A DNA stretch of 19,365 nucleotides from DASQDN01 sp035630195 (lineage in GTDB: Bacteria > Acidobacteriota > Terriglobia > Bryobacterales > Bryobacteraceae). The stretch covers positions 1 through 19,365 of the forward strand of contig DASQLD010000038.1 of NCBI GenBank assembly GCA_035630195.1, given 5' to 3'. The notes beneath the pieces were generated by a model. That model worked only from the letters and a program-made list of their open reading frames with translations, searched no databases and was not told the origin of the DNA. Position numbers and translations under genes: made by a program. The first letter of the stretch is position 1. Every line of letters starts with the position of its first letter. This document shows, piece after piece, positions 1 to 8,504 of this stretch.

Positions 1-1107
1 TCCTGGCACGTCATTCATTCGGCGGCTCCGATTCTGCCGTCCGCATTCGTCAACGAAAACTTCGAGTTCTATGGCAAGGCTCTCACCGGCTCCAAGGAGT
101 TGCGTCCGAGGTGGAAGCGATGCGTACAGTACACCGACGCCGATCTTGGCGAAGCGCTCGGGCAGAAGTATGTCGAGCTTACCTTCGGACAACAGGGAAA
201 AGAGAAAACACTGGCGATGGTACACGCGCTCGAGACGGCGCTCGAACGCGATATCCAGCAGCTCGATTGGATGACACCGGCCACCAAGAAGCGCGCCCTC
301 GAGAAACTGCACGGAATCGCAAACAAAATCGGCTTTCCTGAGAATTGGCGTGATTATTCTGCGCTGGAGATTAAGAGGGGCGACGCTATCGGGAATTCCT
401 TCCGATCCAACACCTTCGAGTTTAATCGCCAGATCGCAAAAATCGGCAAGCCTGTCGACAAAAAAGAGTGGTTCATGACGCCGCCCACGGTGAATGCCTA
501 CTACGATCCTCAAAACAACAACATTAATTTTCCAGCCGGTATCCTGCAGCCGCCGTTTTATGACGTCAAGCTCGACGAGGCGGTCAATTACGGAGCGATC
601 GGCGCCGTGATCGGACATGAATTGACCCACGGCTTCGACGACGAAGGCGGGCGCTTCGACGCTAAGGGTAATCTCGACGATTGGTGGACAGCGGCGGATA
701 AGAAGGCTTTCGAAGAGCGCACCGAATGCATGGCAAAGCAATATTCGGACTACAGCGCCACGTCCGATCTCAAGCTTAACGGCAAACTCACGCTGGGCGA
801 GAACGTGGCTGACAACGGTGGACTGCGCATTGCCTACATGGCATTGATGGACACCTTAGCAGGTAGGAAACCGGGCAAGATCGATGGCTTCACACCGGAA
901 CAACGCTTATTCCTTGGATGGGGCCAGATCTGGTGTCAGAACCAGACAGAAAAAATCGCACGTATGTACGCGCAGACTGATCCGCATTCTCCCGGCCGCT
1001 GGCGAGTCAATGGCGCCGTATCGAACATGCCAGAGTTTCAGCAGGCGTTCGGCTGCAAAGTTGGAGTGCCGATGGTTCGCGGTGGAGCAGCGTGCCGCGT
1101 ATGGTAA
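1..1107 (+). CDS. M13 family zinc metallopeptidase, 5'-truncated by window edge (paralogue 1)
   Basis: This is the C-terminal part of a neprilysin/PepO-like endopeptidase, which cuts peptides in the periplasm or outside the cell using one zinc ion. The frame is open from base 1; comparison with the next two paralogues indicates that about 300 N-terminal residues lie outside the window. Visible M13 hallmarks are the substrate-binding NAYY motif, the HELTH zinc site (His206, Glu207 and His210 of the visible part), the third zinc ligand Glu267 in ENVADNGG, the VNGAVSNMPEFQQAFGC block and the family-typical C terminus CRVW. The spacing from the HExxH site to the third ligand is 61 residues, the same in all three copies. 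An ATG further in (around 100) is not the true start, because homology continues upstream of it to base 1. The stop overlaps the start of the next paralogue. Confidence 0.95.
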   Translation, partial: SWHVIHSAAPILPSAFVNENFEFYGKALTGSKELRPRWKRCVQYTDADLGEALGQKYVELTFGQQGKEKTLAMVHALETALERDIQQLDWMTPATKKRALEKLHGIANKIGFPENWRDYSALEIKRGDAIGNSFRSNTFEFNRQIAKIGKPVDKKEWFMTPPTVNAYYDPQNNNINFPAGILQPPFYDVKLDEAVNYGAIGAVIGHELTHGFDDEGGRFDAKGNLDDWWTAADKKAFEERTECMAKQYSDYSATSDLKLNGKLTLGENVADNGGLRIAYMALMDTLAGRKPGKIDGFTPEQRLFLGWGQIWCQNQTEKIARMYAQTDPHSPGRWRVNGAVSNMPEFQQAFGCKVGVPMVRGGAACRVW

Positions 1108-3107
1108 CCAGGCGACTCATTGGCGCCGCACTCCTGGCCGCTATTTCAGCGGGCGCGCAGAGCACCGGCTTCAATGTCGCCAACATTGATAAGTCGGCGG
1201 AACCGTGCTCGAACTTCTTTCAATACGCGTGCGGAAATTGGATCAAGAACAATCCCATTCCTTCGGATCGCTCGCGGTGGAGCCGATTTGAAGAACTCGC
1301 GGCGCGAAACGAAAACATCCTGCTCGACATCTTGCAGACTTCGGCTGTCAAAACCAACGGTTCCCCAATTGAACAGAAAATCGGGGCATACTACACCGCC
1401 TGTATGGATGAGAAAGGGATCGAGGCGAAAGGTCTCACGCCCATCAAATCCGAACTCGATCGCATTGCAGCTCTCAAGGATAAATCAGGCTTGGCGGACC
1501 TTCTAGAGCGGCAGCATGCGTTTGGAGCAGCACCATTATTCAACTTCTACGCTCGTGTCGATTACAAGAACTCCCAGCTCATGATCGGATGGCTCGATCA
1601 GAGCGGCCTTGGTCTTCCCGATCGCGACTACTATTTTCGGGACGATGCAAAATCGGCTGAGATCCGCACGAAGTATGTCGACCACGTAACGCGAATGTTC
1701 AGCTTGGCGGGCTACGACGCCGCGAAAGCGGCTTCCGCGGCAAAAGCCATCATGAGCCTCGAGACAGCGCTGGCAAAGGCCTCACAGGATAGAGTGGCGC
1801 GCCGAAATGCCAACAATTTAAATCATCCGGACACGGTGGATGGATTGAAGGCTCTCACTCCCGCTTTTGACTGGAAACGCTACTTCGATAAATCAGGCAC
1901 AACGTCCCTTCGTAACATCAACATCGCAAACCCGGAATTTTTCAAGATTCTAAACGAGCTAATAACGACGACGACCCTCGATGACTTGAAGACGTATCTC
2001 ACTTGGCATCTGCTCCGTGTCGCGGCTCCCACGCTACCGTCCGCATTCGTGAACGAAGATTTCGATTTCAACCAGCGCGTCCTCACCGGGGCGAAAGAAA
2101 TGCGTCCCCGGTCCAAACGCTGTATCATCGCGGTCGATCGGGACCTCGGCGAGGCTCTTGGACAAAAATACGTAGAGCTAGCCTTCGCTGGAAATAGCAA
2201 GGCCAAGATGCTCGATATGGTTCGAGGCCTCGAGAAAGCCATGGCCGAAGACATCCGGCAAATCGACTGGATGACACCTGAGACCAAGAAACGCGCAATT
2301 GAAAAGCTCGAAGCGATCACGGAAAAGATCGGCTATCCCGAGAAATGGCTGGACTATTCGAAGCTCGCCATTGCAAGCGATGACGCGCTGGGGAACTTAC
2401 TTCGCGCGAACGAATTCGAGACGCGGAGAAATCTCGACAAAATCGGTAAACCGCCCAATCCGAAGGAATGGTCGATGTCCCCTCCGACCGTCAACGCCTA
2501 CTATTCGTCCCAGCTAAACAGCATTAATTTTCCCGCCGGTATTCTGCAGCCTCCATTCTTCGATGCCAAGCTCGATGACGCCGTCAATTATGGCGGCATT
2601 GGAGCAGTCATCGGTCATGAACTGACACACGGTTTCGATGATTCAGGTCGCCGCTTCGATGCCAAGGGCAATTTGCTGGACTGGTGGACGCCCGCTGATG
2701 GTAAGGAGTTCGAAAAGCGAGCTTCCTGCATGGAGAAGCAGTACTCCGAATATGTCGCAATCGACGATGTTCGCCTGAACGGCAAGCTCACACTCGGCGA
2801 GAACGTCGCTGACAATGGTGGTTTGCGGATCGCGCTGATGGCCTATTTGGCATCGATTGCTCAGAACCGCCCCGACAAGATCGACGGCTATACACCTGAA
2901 CAGCGTTTCTTCTTAGGTTGGGGCCAAGTATGGTGCAGCAGCATGACTCCTGAAGCCGAGCGCCTGCGTGCGCAAACCGACCCTCATTCTCCCGGCCGGT
3001 ATCGCGTCAACGGCGTATTGTCAAACATGCCTGAGTTTCAACAGGCTTTCGGATGCAAAATAGGTCAACCCATGGTGCGAGGCGACAACGCTTGCAAGGT
3101 CTGGTAA
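1101..3107 (+). CDS. M13 family zinc metallopeptidase, complete (paralogue 2)
   Basis: A full-length secreted M13 endopeptidase of 668 residues, close to the usual length of the family. The N terminus MVTRRLIGAALLAAISAGAQ is a signal peptide, and there is no neprilysin-like membrane anchor beyond it. The N-terminal M13 domain follows, with the CSNFFQYACGNW block that resembles the start of mature M13 ectodomains. The catalytic domain has NAYY, HELTH (His506, Glu507, His510) and ENVAD (Glu567, Asp571), and ends in CKVW. The ATG start at 1101 lies inside the last codons of paralogue 1 (7-nt overlap), which suggests translational coupling; an in-frame GTG at 1092 is an alternative and has a closer GGAG. 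All catalytic residues are present, so it is expected to be active. Its substrate cannot be told from sequence. Confidence 0.95.
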   Translation: MVTRRLIGAALLAAISAGAQSTGFNVANIDKSAEPCSNFFQYACGNWIKNNPIPSDRSRWSRFEELAARNENILLDILQTSAVKTNGSPIEQKIGAYYTACMDEKGIEAKGLTPIKSELDRIAALKDKSGLADLLERQHAFGAAPLFNFYARVDYKNSQLMIGWLDQSGLGLPDRDYYFRDDAKSAEIRTKYVDHVTRMFSLAGYDAAKAASAAKAIMSLETALAKASQDRVARRNANNLNHPDTVDGLKALTPAFDWKRYFDKSGTTSLRNINIANPEFFKILNELITTTTLDDLKTYLTWHLLRVAAPTLPSAFVNEDFDFNQRVLTGAKEMRPRSKRCIIAVDRDLGEALGQKYVELAFAGNSKAKMLDMVRGLEKAMAEDIRQIDWMTPETKKRAIEKLEAITEKIGYPEKWLDYSKLAIASDDALGNLLRANEFETRRNLDKIGKPPNPKEWSMSPPTVNAYYSSQLNSINFPAGILQPPFFDAKLDDAVNYGGIGAVIGHELTHGFDDSGRRFDAKGNLLDWWTPADGKEFEKRASCMEKQYSEYVAIDDVRLNGKLTLGENVADNGGLRIALMAYLASIAQNRPDKIDGYTPEQRFFLGWGQVWCSSMTPEAERLRAQTDPHSPGRYRVNGVLSNMPEFQQAFGCKIGQPMVRGDNACKVW

Positions 3108-5089
3108 TGATGAAGTACATCTTCCTGTTTTCAATTCCCTTCCTGTTATCCGCTCAGGACTTCGGATTCAGCAAGTCCCACATGGACCTGAAGGCAGGGC
3201 CCTGCCAGGACTTTTATCGATACGCGTGCGGCACGTGGCTAGATAAGAATCCAGTGCCTGCGGATCGTTCCCTGTTTCACCGTGCCGCCCAGATGGCGGA
3301 GCGAAACCAGACAATTCTGCGCGACATCCTCGAAACCAGCGCAGCGAAATCAGGCGAGCAGATGGGAGACTACTGGTCGTCCTGCATTGACGAGAAAGGC
3401 GTCGAGGCCAAAGCAGCCGGTCCTTTAAAGCCCGTACTGGAACGCATCGCCGGCCTTCCCGATAAGACCTCCATCGCAGCCGAGCTAGCCCGCTTGCACC
3501 TGATCGGCTCGCCAGCCTTCTTCACAACGGGTGTCCTGGAGGATCAAAAGGATACATCGAAGTATCTCTTCCGGGCTGACCAGGGCGGCTTGGGTTTGCC
3601 CGATCGCGATTACTACACAAAGACCGACGCGAAATCAGAGGAGATTCGAAAGGGCTACGTCGCGCACATCTCCCGCATGTTCCAATTGACCGGCGATTCA
3701 CAGGAGACAGCTTCGCGAAAAGCGGAATCGATCCTCACGCTCGAAACCGAGCTTGCGAAGGTCTCCATGGATCGCGTGACCCGTCGCGACCCGAACAAAA
3801 CTTACAACAAAAAGACGGTCAGTGAACTCGCCGCCCTAACACCTTCCTTCAATTGGGATGTCTATCTCTCTGGCAGCCAGTTGAAGAGCAAAGTGCAGGA
3901 CCTGAACGTCGCCGTACCTGACTTCTTCAAAGGACTCGAACAAGTACTTTCGACGACATCGCTCGACACGCTGAAGACGTACATGACGTGGGGCTATCTC
4001 CGCATGTCCGCTCCCGTTCTCTCATCCGCGTTCGTCAATGAGAACTTCAATTTCTTCGGACGTACTTTGTCCGGCCAGAAGGAATTGCAACCACGTTGGA
4101 AGCGCTGCGTCGCTGCTGTCGATAGCGATCTTGGCGAATCGCTTGGCAAGAAATACGTCGAGCTCACATTCGGCAAAGAAGGTAAAGACAAAATGCTGGC
4201 GATGGTCCACAACCTCGAGATCGCGCTTCGCAAGGACATCGAACAGCTCGACTGGATGACGCCTACAACGAAAAAAGGCGCGCTCGAAAAGCTGCAAGCG
4301 ATCACCAACAAGATTGGATATCCCGAGAAGTGGAAAGACTATTCGTCCATCAAGATCACACGCGACGATTTCCTCGGCAACTCGCAGCGGTCCAATACTT
4401 TTGCGCGGGAGTTCAATCTAAACAAACTGGGCAAGTCGCAGGACAAGTCCGAGTGGGTGATGACACCGCCGACCGTCAACGCGTACTATCATCCGCTGCA
4501 GAACAACATTAACTTCCCGGCCGGCATCCTTCAGCCGCCGTTTTTCGACAAGACGAAAGATGACGCAGTCAACTATGGCGCGATTGGAATGGTCATCGGC
4601 CACGAGCTTACACACGGGTTCGACGACTCGGGTCGCCGCTTCGACGCTAAAGGGAACGTCACTGACTGGTGGACCGCCGAAGATGGAAAGGCCTTCGAAG
4701 AACGGGCCAGTTGCATCGACAAGCAGTACAGTGAATACACAGCTATCGGCGACGTGAAGCTCAACGGTAAACTCACACTCGGAGAGAATGTCGCGGATCA
4801 CGGCGGCTTGCGCATCGCCTATCTCGCATTGCACGAAGCACTAAAAACACAATCGAAAGAGAGCATCGATGGCTTCACTGCGGACCAGCGCTTCTTCCTC
4901 GGTTATGCTCAGATCAACTGCGCGAACGTAGCGGACGAACGCGCTCGCATGCTCGCCTTGACAGATCCGCATTCGCCGGGCAAATATCGAGTCAACGGCG
5001 TGCTATCGAACATGCCGGAATTTCAATCGGCTTTCGGATGTAAGGCCGATCAACCGATGGTACGAGCAAACGCATGTCGCGTCTGGTAA
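3107..5089 (+). CDS. M13 family zinc metallopeptidase, complete (paralogue 3)
   Basis: The third tandem M13 endopeptidase, 660 residues, with a signal peptide (MMKYIFLFSIPFLLSAQ) and the CQDFYRYACGTW block at the start of the mature part. Catalytic residues are His499, Glu500 and His503 in HELTH, and Glu560 in ENVAD; the C terminus is CRVW. The conserved ENVADNGG reads ENVADHGG here, an Asn-to-His change next to the active site that the two neighbours lack. The chosen ATG shares one base with the TAA of paralogue 2 and has AAGG 7 nt upstream; a second ATG directly follows it. Longer in-frame starts would begin inside the previous gene and spoil the signal peptide. The three copies are similar along their whole length, which points to tandem gene duplication. 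Confidence 0.95.
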   Translation: MMKYIFLFSIPFLLSAQDFGFSKSHMDLKAGPCQDFYRYACGTWLDKNPVPADRSLFHRAAQMAERNQTILRDILETSAAKSGEQMGDYWSSCIDEKGVEAKAAGPLKPVLERIAGLPDKTSIAAELARLHLIGSPAFFTTGVLEDQKDTSKYLFRADQGGLGLPDRDYYTKTDAKSEEIRKGYVAHISRMFQLTGDSQETASRKAESILTLETELAKVSMDRVTRRDPNKTYNKKTVSELAALTPSFNWDVYLSGSQLKSKVQDLNVAVPDFFKGLEQVLSTTSLDTLKTYMTWGYLRMSAPVLSSAFVNENFNFFGRTLSGQKELQPRWKRCVAAVDSDLGESLGKKYVELTFGKEGKDKMLAMVHNLEIALRKDIEQLDWMTPTTKKGALEKLQAITNKIGYPEKWKDYSSIKITRDDFLGNSQRSNTFAREFNLNKLGKSQDKSEWVMTPPTVNAYYHPLQNNINFPAGILQPPFFDKTKDDAVNYGAIGMVIGHELTHGFDDSGRRFDAKGNVTDWWTAEDGKAFEERASCIDKQYSEYTAIGDVKLNGKLTLGENVADHGGLRIAYLALHEALKTQSKESIDGFTADQRFFLGYAQINCANVADERARMLALTDPHSPGKYRVNGVLSNMPEFQSAFGCKADQPMVRANACRVW

Positions 5090-6435
5090 CATTCCTCGTC
5101 TTTGCGTTGGCCTGGCTCCCATCGATCGTGCAAGGCCAACAGAAGAGAGTTCTCTACGTAACCCACTCCGCTGGTTACCGTCACGATTCTGTCCTCGTTT
5201 CGCAACAAGTTCTCCAGCTAATTTCAATCAGATCCGGCAAACTGGAAATAACGGCGACCGAAGATTTATCGGCGCTTTCAGACCTCGCAAACTACAGCGC
5301 CGTGTTCTTCTTCACCAGCGGCGAACTTGCTCTTTCGGATACCCAAAAAAACAACCTTCTAGACTTCATCCGCAACGGTGGTGGTTTCGGAGGAGCCCAT
5401 AGCGCTACCGACACGCTCTACACGTGGCCGGAATACGGCGACCTCATCGGCGCCAGATTCGATGGCCATCCATGGGTCCAGGAAGTCAAGATCGACATAG
5501 AAGACCCAGATCATCCCGCCACCCGGAACCTCGTTCCATCCTTCTCGATAATGGACGAGATCTATCAATTCCGCGACTTCAATCGAACGAATGTTCGCGT
5601 TTTGATGACGCTCGATACAACGTCGGTTGATCCGCGCGCGAACGGGGTCAATCGTACCGATAATGACTTCGCGCTTGCCTGGACCCGCCTCTACGGCAGC
5701 GGTCGCGTATTCTACACGGCGCTCGGACACTTCGACGAAACCTGGCGAGATCCAAGATTCCAACAGATGATCGAGCAGGCCTTGCTATGGATCACCGGGC
5801 AAACTGAAGGAGAAGGGTCGCCCCGAACTCCAGGCACGCCAGCCATAACGGCCGGCGGTGTAGGCAATGCAGCCACCCTGCAACCGCCGGACACCATCTC
5901 TCCCGGATCGTTCGTGAGCATTCACGGAACAAACCTGACATCCGGCGCAACAATGGCAGGCGATGTCCGTAACGCTGCTCATCGCCTCGCGGGCACGCGT
6001 GTTCTCCTGAACAATCAACCCGCGCAAATCATCTATGCGTCGCCGCAACAGATCAACTTTCTCGCTCCGCTCAGTCTCGAAGCGCGGCCCCCAACCCCTC
6101 CCATTCAGCGATCTCCATACGTCGAACTGACCGTCGAGATACCTGGAATTCAGCCGCTTGTGTTCAACAGCAGTTTTGCCGACTGGACTCCCGGCGTCTT
6201 CACCCAAACCATAGACGGCAGATACGCCACACTCTGGTGTACCGGACTCGGGGACGTCCGGCGGAACGGTCAATTCTACGAAACAGTCGCCAAACCGCAA
6301 GTCCTCATTAACGATCAGCCGGCAACCGTGCTTTTCTCTGGACTCGCTTCGGGCTGGCCTGGTCTCTACCAGATAAACATCGAACTCCCACCCGGCGCCA
6401 CAGTTCCTTTCCAGATACGAGTCACAATGCAATAA
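5074..6435 (+). CDS. Secreted ThuA-like protein with Solibacter-type C-terminal domain
   Basis: A 453-residue exported protein. Residues 1-22 are a signal peptide (MSRLVTFLVFALAWLPSIVQG). Residues 23-245 match the ThuA-like fold (trehalose-utilisation family, glutamine-amidotransferase-like), with RVLYVTHSAGYRHDS at the start, NGGGFGGAHSATDT in the middle and GRVFYTALGHFDETW near the end. Residues about 255-453 look like the C-terminal domain known as TIGR03437 (GVGNAAT, SPGSFVSIHGTNL, IIYASPQQINFLAPL), which is very abundant in Solibacter and relatives and often ends large secreted proteins. The start overlaps paralogue 3 of the peptidases by 16 nt and there is no clear ribosome binding site, so coupling to upstream translation is likely. 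ThuA-like proteins are linked to sugar metabolism, but the reaction is not established; a carbohydrate role is only inferred here. Confidence 0.88.
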   Translation: MSRLVTFLVFALAWLPSIVQGQQKRVLYVTHSAGYRHDSVLVSQQVLQLISIRSGKLEITATEDLSALSDLANYSAVFFFTSGELALSDTQKNNLLDFIRNGGGFGGAHSATDTLYTWPEYGDLIGARFDGHPWVQEVKIDIEDPDHPATRNLVPSFSIMDEIYQFRDFNRTNVRVLMTLDTTSVDPRANGVNRTDNDFALAWTRLYGSGRVFYTALGHFDETWRDPRFQQMIEQALLWITGQTEGEGSPRTPGTPAITAGGVGNAATLQPPDTISPGSFVSIHGTNLTSGATMAGDVRNAAHRLAGTRVLLNNQPAQIIYASPQQINFLAPLSLEARPPTPPIQRSPYVELTVEIPGIQPLVFNSSFADWTPGVFTQTIDGRYATLWCTGLGDVRRNGQFYETVAKPQVLINDQPATVLFSGLASGWPGLYQINIELPPGATVPFQIRVTMQ

Positions 6436-6440
6436 GCCAC

Positions 6441-7160
6441 ATGACGCCTAAAACCGAACTCGACCTCTCCGTCCTCACCCGCTACAACACGCCGACCGTC
6501 GCCAACGCAATCGAGCTATTCGAGCTTCGGCCACGGAACGAAGGCTTTCTGATGCCGGGCTTCCACTGCCTCCAACCTTCCATGTCGCCCATCGCCGGCT
6601 TCGCTTCCACCTGCACGATCTCCTCACTAAAATTCGAAAGCTTCGGCCGCAAAGAAGTCTTCGACTATTGGGAGCATGTTGAAAGTATCCAAGGCCCGCG
6701 CATCGCCGTCGTCCAGGATCTTGACCCCTATCCTTCCGCCGGTTCCTTCTGGGGCGAAGTGAATGCCAGTGTTCACCTGGGACTGGGCTGCATCGGCACT
6801 GTTACCAACAGCGGAATACGTGACATCGACGAAATGCGCGCCGCCGGCTTTCAGGCCCTCTACCGGCACCTATGTGTCTCGCACTCCTACATCCACGTAA
6901 CTGACTTTGGCAAACCAGTGGTCATCGAAGGTGTCATCGTCAAACCAGGCGATCTTCTGCAAGTCGACCAGCACGGAGCCCTTATCGTCCCGATCGAAAC
7001 GCTGCTCCATCTCGAAGAAGCAATTCTCGAGATCGAACGCCGCGAACGCCCGGTAATCAATTACGCTCAAAGCGGCCAAGCCACCCGGTCCGGACTCGTG
7101 GACGCCATGACGAAACATATCCGGAACGCGCCAAAATGGACACCAGGACAATCTTCCTGA
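6441..7160 (+). CDS. RraA-like / HMG aldolase-family protein
   Basis: A 239-residue cytoplasmic protein of the RraA / 4-hydroxy-4-methyl-2-oxoglutarate aldolase family (older name: dimethylmenaquinone methyltransferase family). The family-typical stretch is visible: WGEVNAS, then GCIGTVTNSGIRDIDEM, with Arg127 and Asp128 at the positions that bind substrate carboxylate and the divalent metal in class II pyruvate aldolases, and DQHGALIVP near the end, equivalent to the usual DxxGVxxxP. The order and spacing of motifs fit an aldolase or decarboxylase of oxo-acids better than the E. coli RNase E inhibitor, although both share the fold. It starts 5 bp after the ThuA-like gene and is probably co-transcribed with it. 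The substrate is unknown. Confidence 0.85.
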   Translation: MTPKTELDLSVLTRYNTPTVANAIELFELRPRNEGFLMPGFHCLQPSMSPIAGFASTCTISSLKFESFGRKEVFDYWEHVESIQGPRIAVVQDLDPYPSAGSFWGEVNASVHLGLGCIGTVTNSGIRDIDEMRAAGFQALYRHLCVSHSYIHVTDFGKPVVIEGVIVKPGDLLQVDQHGALIVPIETLLHLEEAILEIERRERPVINYAQSGQATRSGLVDAMTKHIRNAPKWTPGQSS

Positions 7161-7199
7161 AAACCTCAAACCGATAAAAAACGTCCTACAGTCATCGCC

Positions 7200-8477
7200 A
7201 TGGCGCTTCGATTTGTGATTCTACTCGCGTGTACCCTGCTCGCCGCTCTCGCCCAGACGCCAAAGGCGTGGCCAATTGGAAAGCTGGCAGTCGAGGGCAA
7301 CAAGTTCTATGCCGACGAGTTGATTCTCGAAGTCGCCGGAATGAAGATCGGCCAGATGGCCGGGAAAGCCGAGTTCGACGCCGCCCGCGACCGACTCCTG
7401 GCAACCGGAGCCTTCGAGTCCATAGGATATAAATTCGACCCCATTCCCGGAACGAAAACTAACTTAGGAGTCTTCCAAATAGTCGAAGTCGCGCAACTAT
7501 TCCCCTACCGCTTCGAGGAGCTACCAATCGACGAGAAGGCGTTTCGCAGTTACCTCCGGACCAAAGAACCCCTATTCGCCGGTGACCGTCTGCCTGCGAC
7601 GAAGCCCGTCCTGGACAAGCTTGCTCAGGAAGTCCAAAACTTCGTCAAGGCTAAGGACTCTGTCCTGGCGAAGCTGGAGGGCGTTGGAGATCTCACAATC
7701 GTCTTCCGCCCGTCGATCCTGCCCTCGGTGGCGGAAGTCACTTTCAAAGGCAACTCCGTAATCCCCACCCCCAAGCTTCAGCAAATCGTCGCCGGAGCCG
7801 CGATCGGGGCCGTCTACACCGAGAATCGCTTTCGGCAAGTTCTTGAAGGAAGCGTGAAACCCGCTTACGAGACGCTAGGCTACCTCCGGGTTCAGTTTCC
7901 GAAGTTCGAGGCGCGACCCGCCAAAGATGTCAACGGCGTAGCCGTAACTGTCGAAGTTCAGGAAGGTGCAATCTACAAGCTTGCCGACGTCCAGATAAAA
8001 GGCGAACTCACGGACAGCAAAGAACTTCTCAAGGTCGGAGGGTTCCAAACCGGCGATGTGGCCAACTTCGAAAAGATCCGCACCGGTATCGACGACATCG
8101 GTAAAGCCCTGCGCCGAAAGGGCTATCTAGAGGGCAAGACTACCGTCGAACGTGAGATTGACGACGCGAAAAAGACCCTGACCTTAGTCCTCAACGTCGA
8201 TCCCGGCCCCCAATTTAAAATGGGCAAGCTCACGATCGAAGGCCTCGACCTCGAAACCGAGCCTCATATTCGCAAAATGTTCGCCTTGAAACGCGGCCAA
8301 CCCTTCAACGCCGAGTACCCGGACTACTTCCTCAACCGGCTCGCACAAGACCAGATTTTGGATCAACTCGGCAAGACCCGTAGCTCGATCATGCCCAATC
8401 CGGAAACGACAACTGTCGACGTCACTCTCGTCCTCGAAGGGGAGAAGCGCAAGCCGGAAAAGCCGCCTGTGCCCTGA
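7200..8477 (+). CDS. Exported POTRA-repeat protein without a beta-barrel (BamA/TamA-like periplasmic part)
   Basis: A 425-residue protein with a signal peptide (MALRFVILLACTLLAALAQ) followed only by POTRA-like repeats, as in the periplasmic part of BamA/Omp85. Clear repeats begin at about residue 26 (GKLAVEGNKFYADEL), 177 (VAEVTFKGNSVIPTP), 261 (LADVQIKGELTDSK) and 341 (MGKLTIEGLDLETEP). A degenerate fifth one may span about 105-175. Each shows the strand-helix-helix-strand-strand pattern, with Gly-Asn or a similar turn after the first strand. The protein stops at residue 425, where an Omp85 barrel of about 380 residues would be expected, and no barrel follows in any frame because scpA begins 27 bp later. 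It may act as a soluble periplasmic partner in outer-membrane protein or lipid handling. POTRA identity is fairly sure; the role is inference. Confidence 0.82.
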   Translation: MALRFVILLACTLLAALAQTPKAWPIGKLAVEGNKFYADELILEVAGMKIGQMAGKAEFDAARDRLLATGAFESIGYKFDPIPGTKTNLGVFQIVEVAQLFPYRFEELPIDEKAFRSYLRTKEPLFAGDRLPATKPVLDKLAQEVQNFVKAKDSVLAKLEGVGDLTIVFRPSILPSVAEVTFKGNSVIPTPKLQQIVAGAAIGAVYTENRFRQVLEGSVKPAYETLGYLRVQFPKFEARPAKDVNGVAVTVEVQEGAIYKLADVQIKGELTDSKELLKVGGFQTGDVANFEKIRTGIDDIGKALRRKGYLEGKTTVEREIDDAKKTLTLVLNVDPGPQFKMGKLTIEGLDLETEPHIRKMFALKRGQPFNAEYPDYFLNRLAQDQILDQLGKTRSSIMPNPETTTVDVTLVLEGEKRKPEKPPVP

Positions 8478-8504
8478 TCACCGCATGCTAACCTTGTCTA
8501 GGTA

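Noticed and set aside
5785..6432. 215-residue open frame on the - strand opposite the ThuA-like gene
   Set aside because: Antisense to a region with a clear TIGR03437-like domain; composition is Cys/Arg/Gly-rich without motifs.
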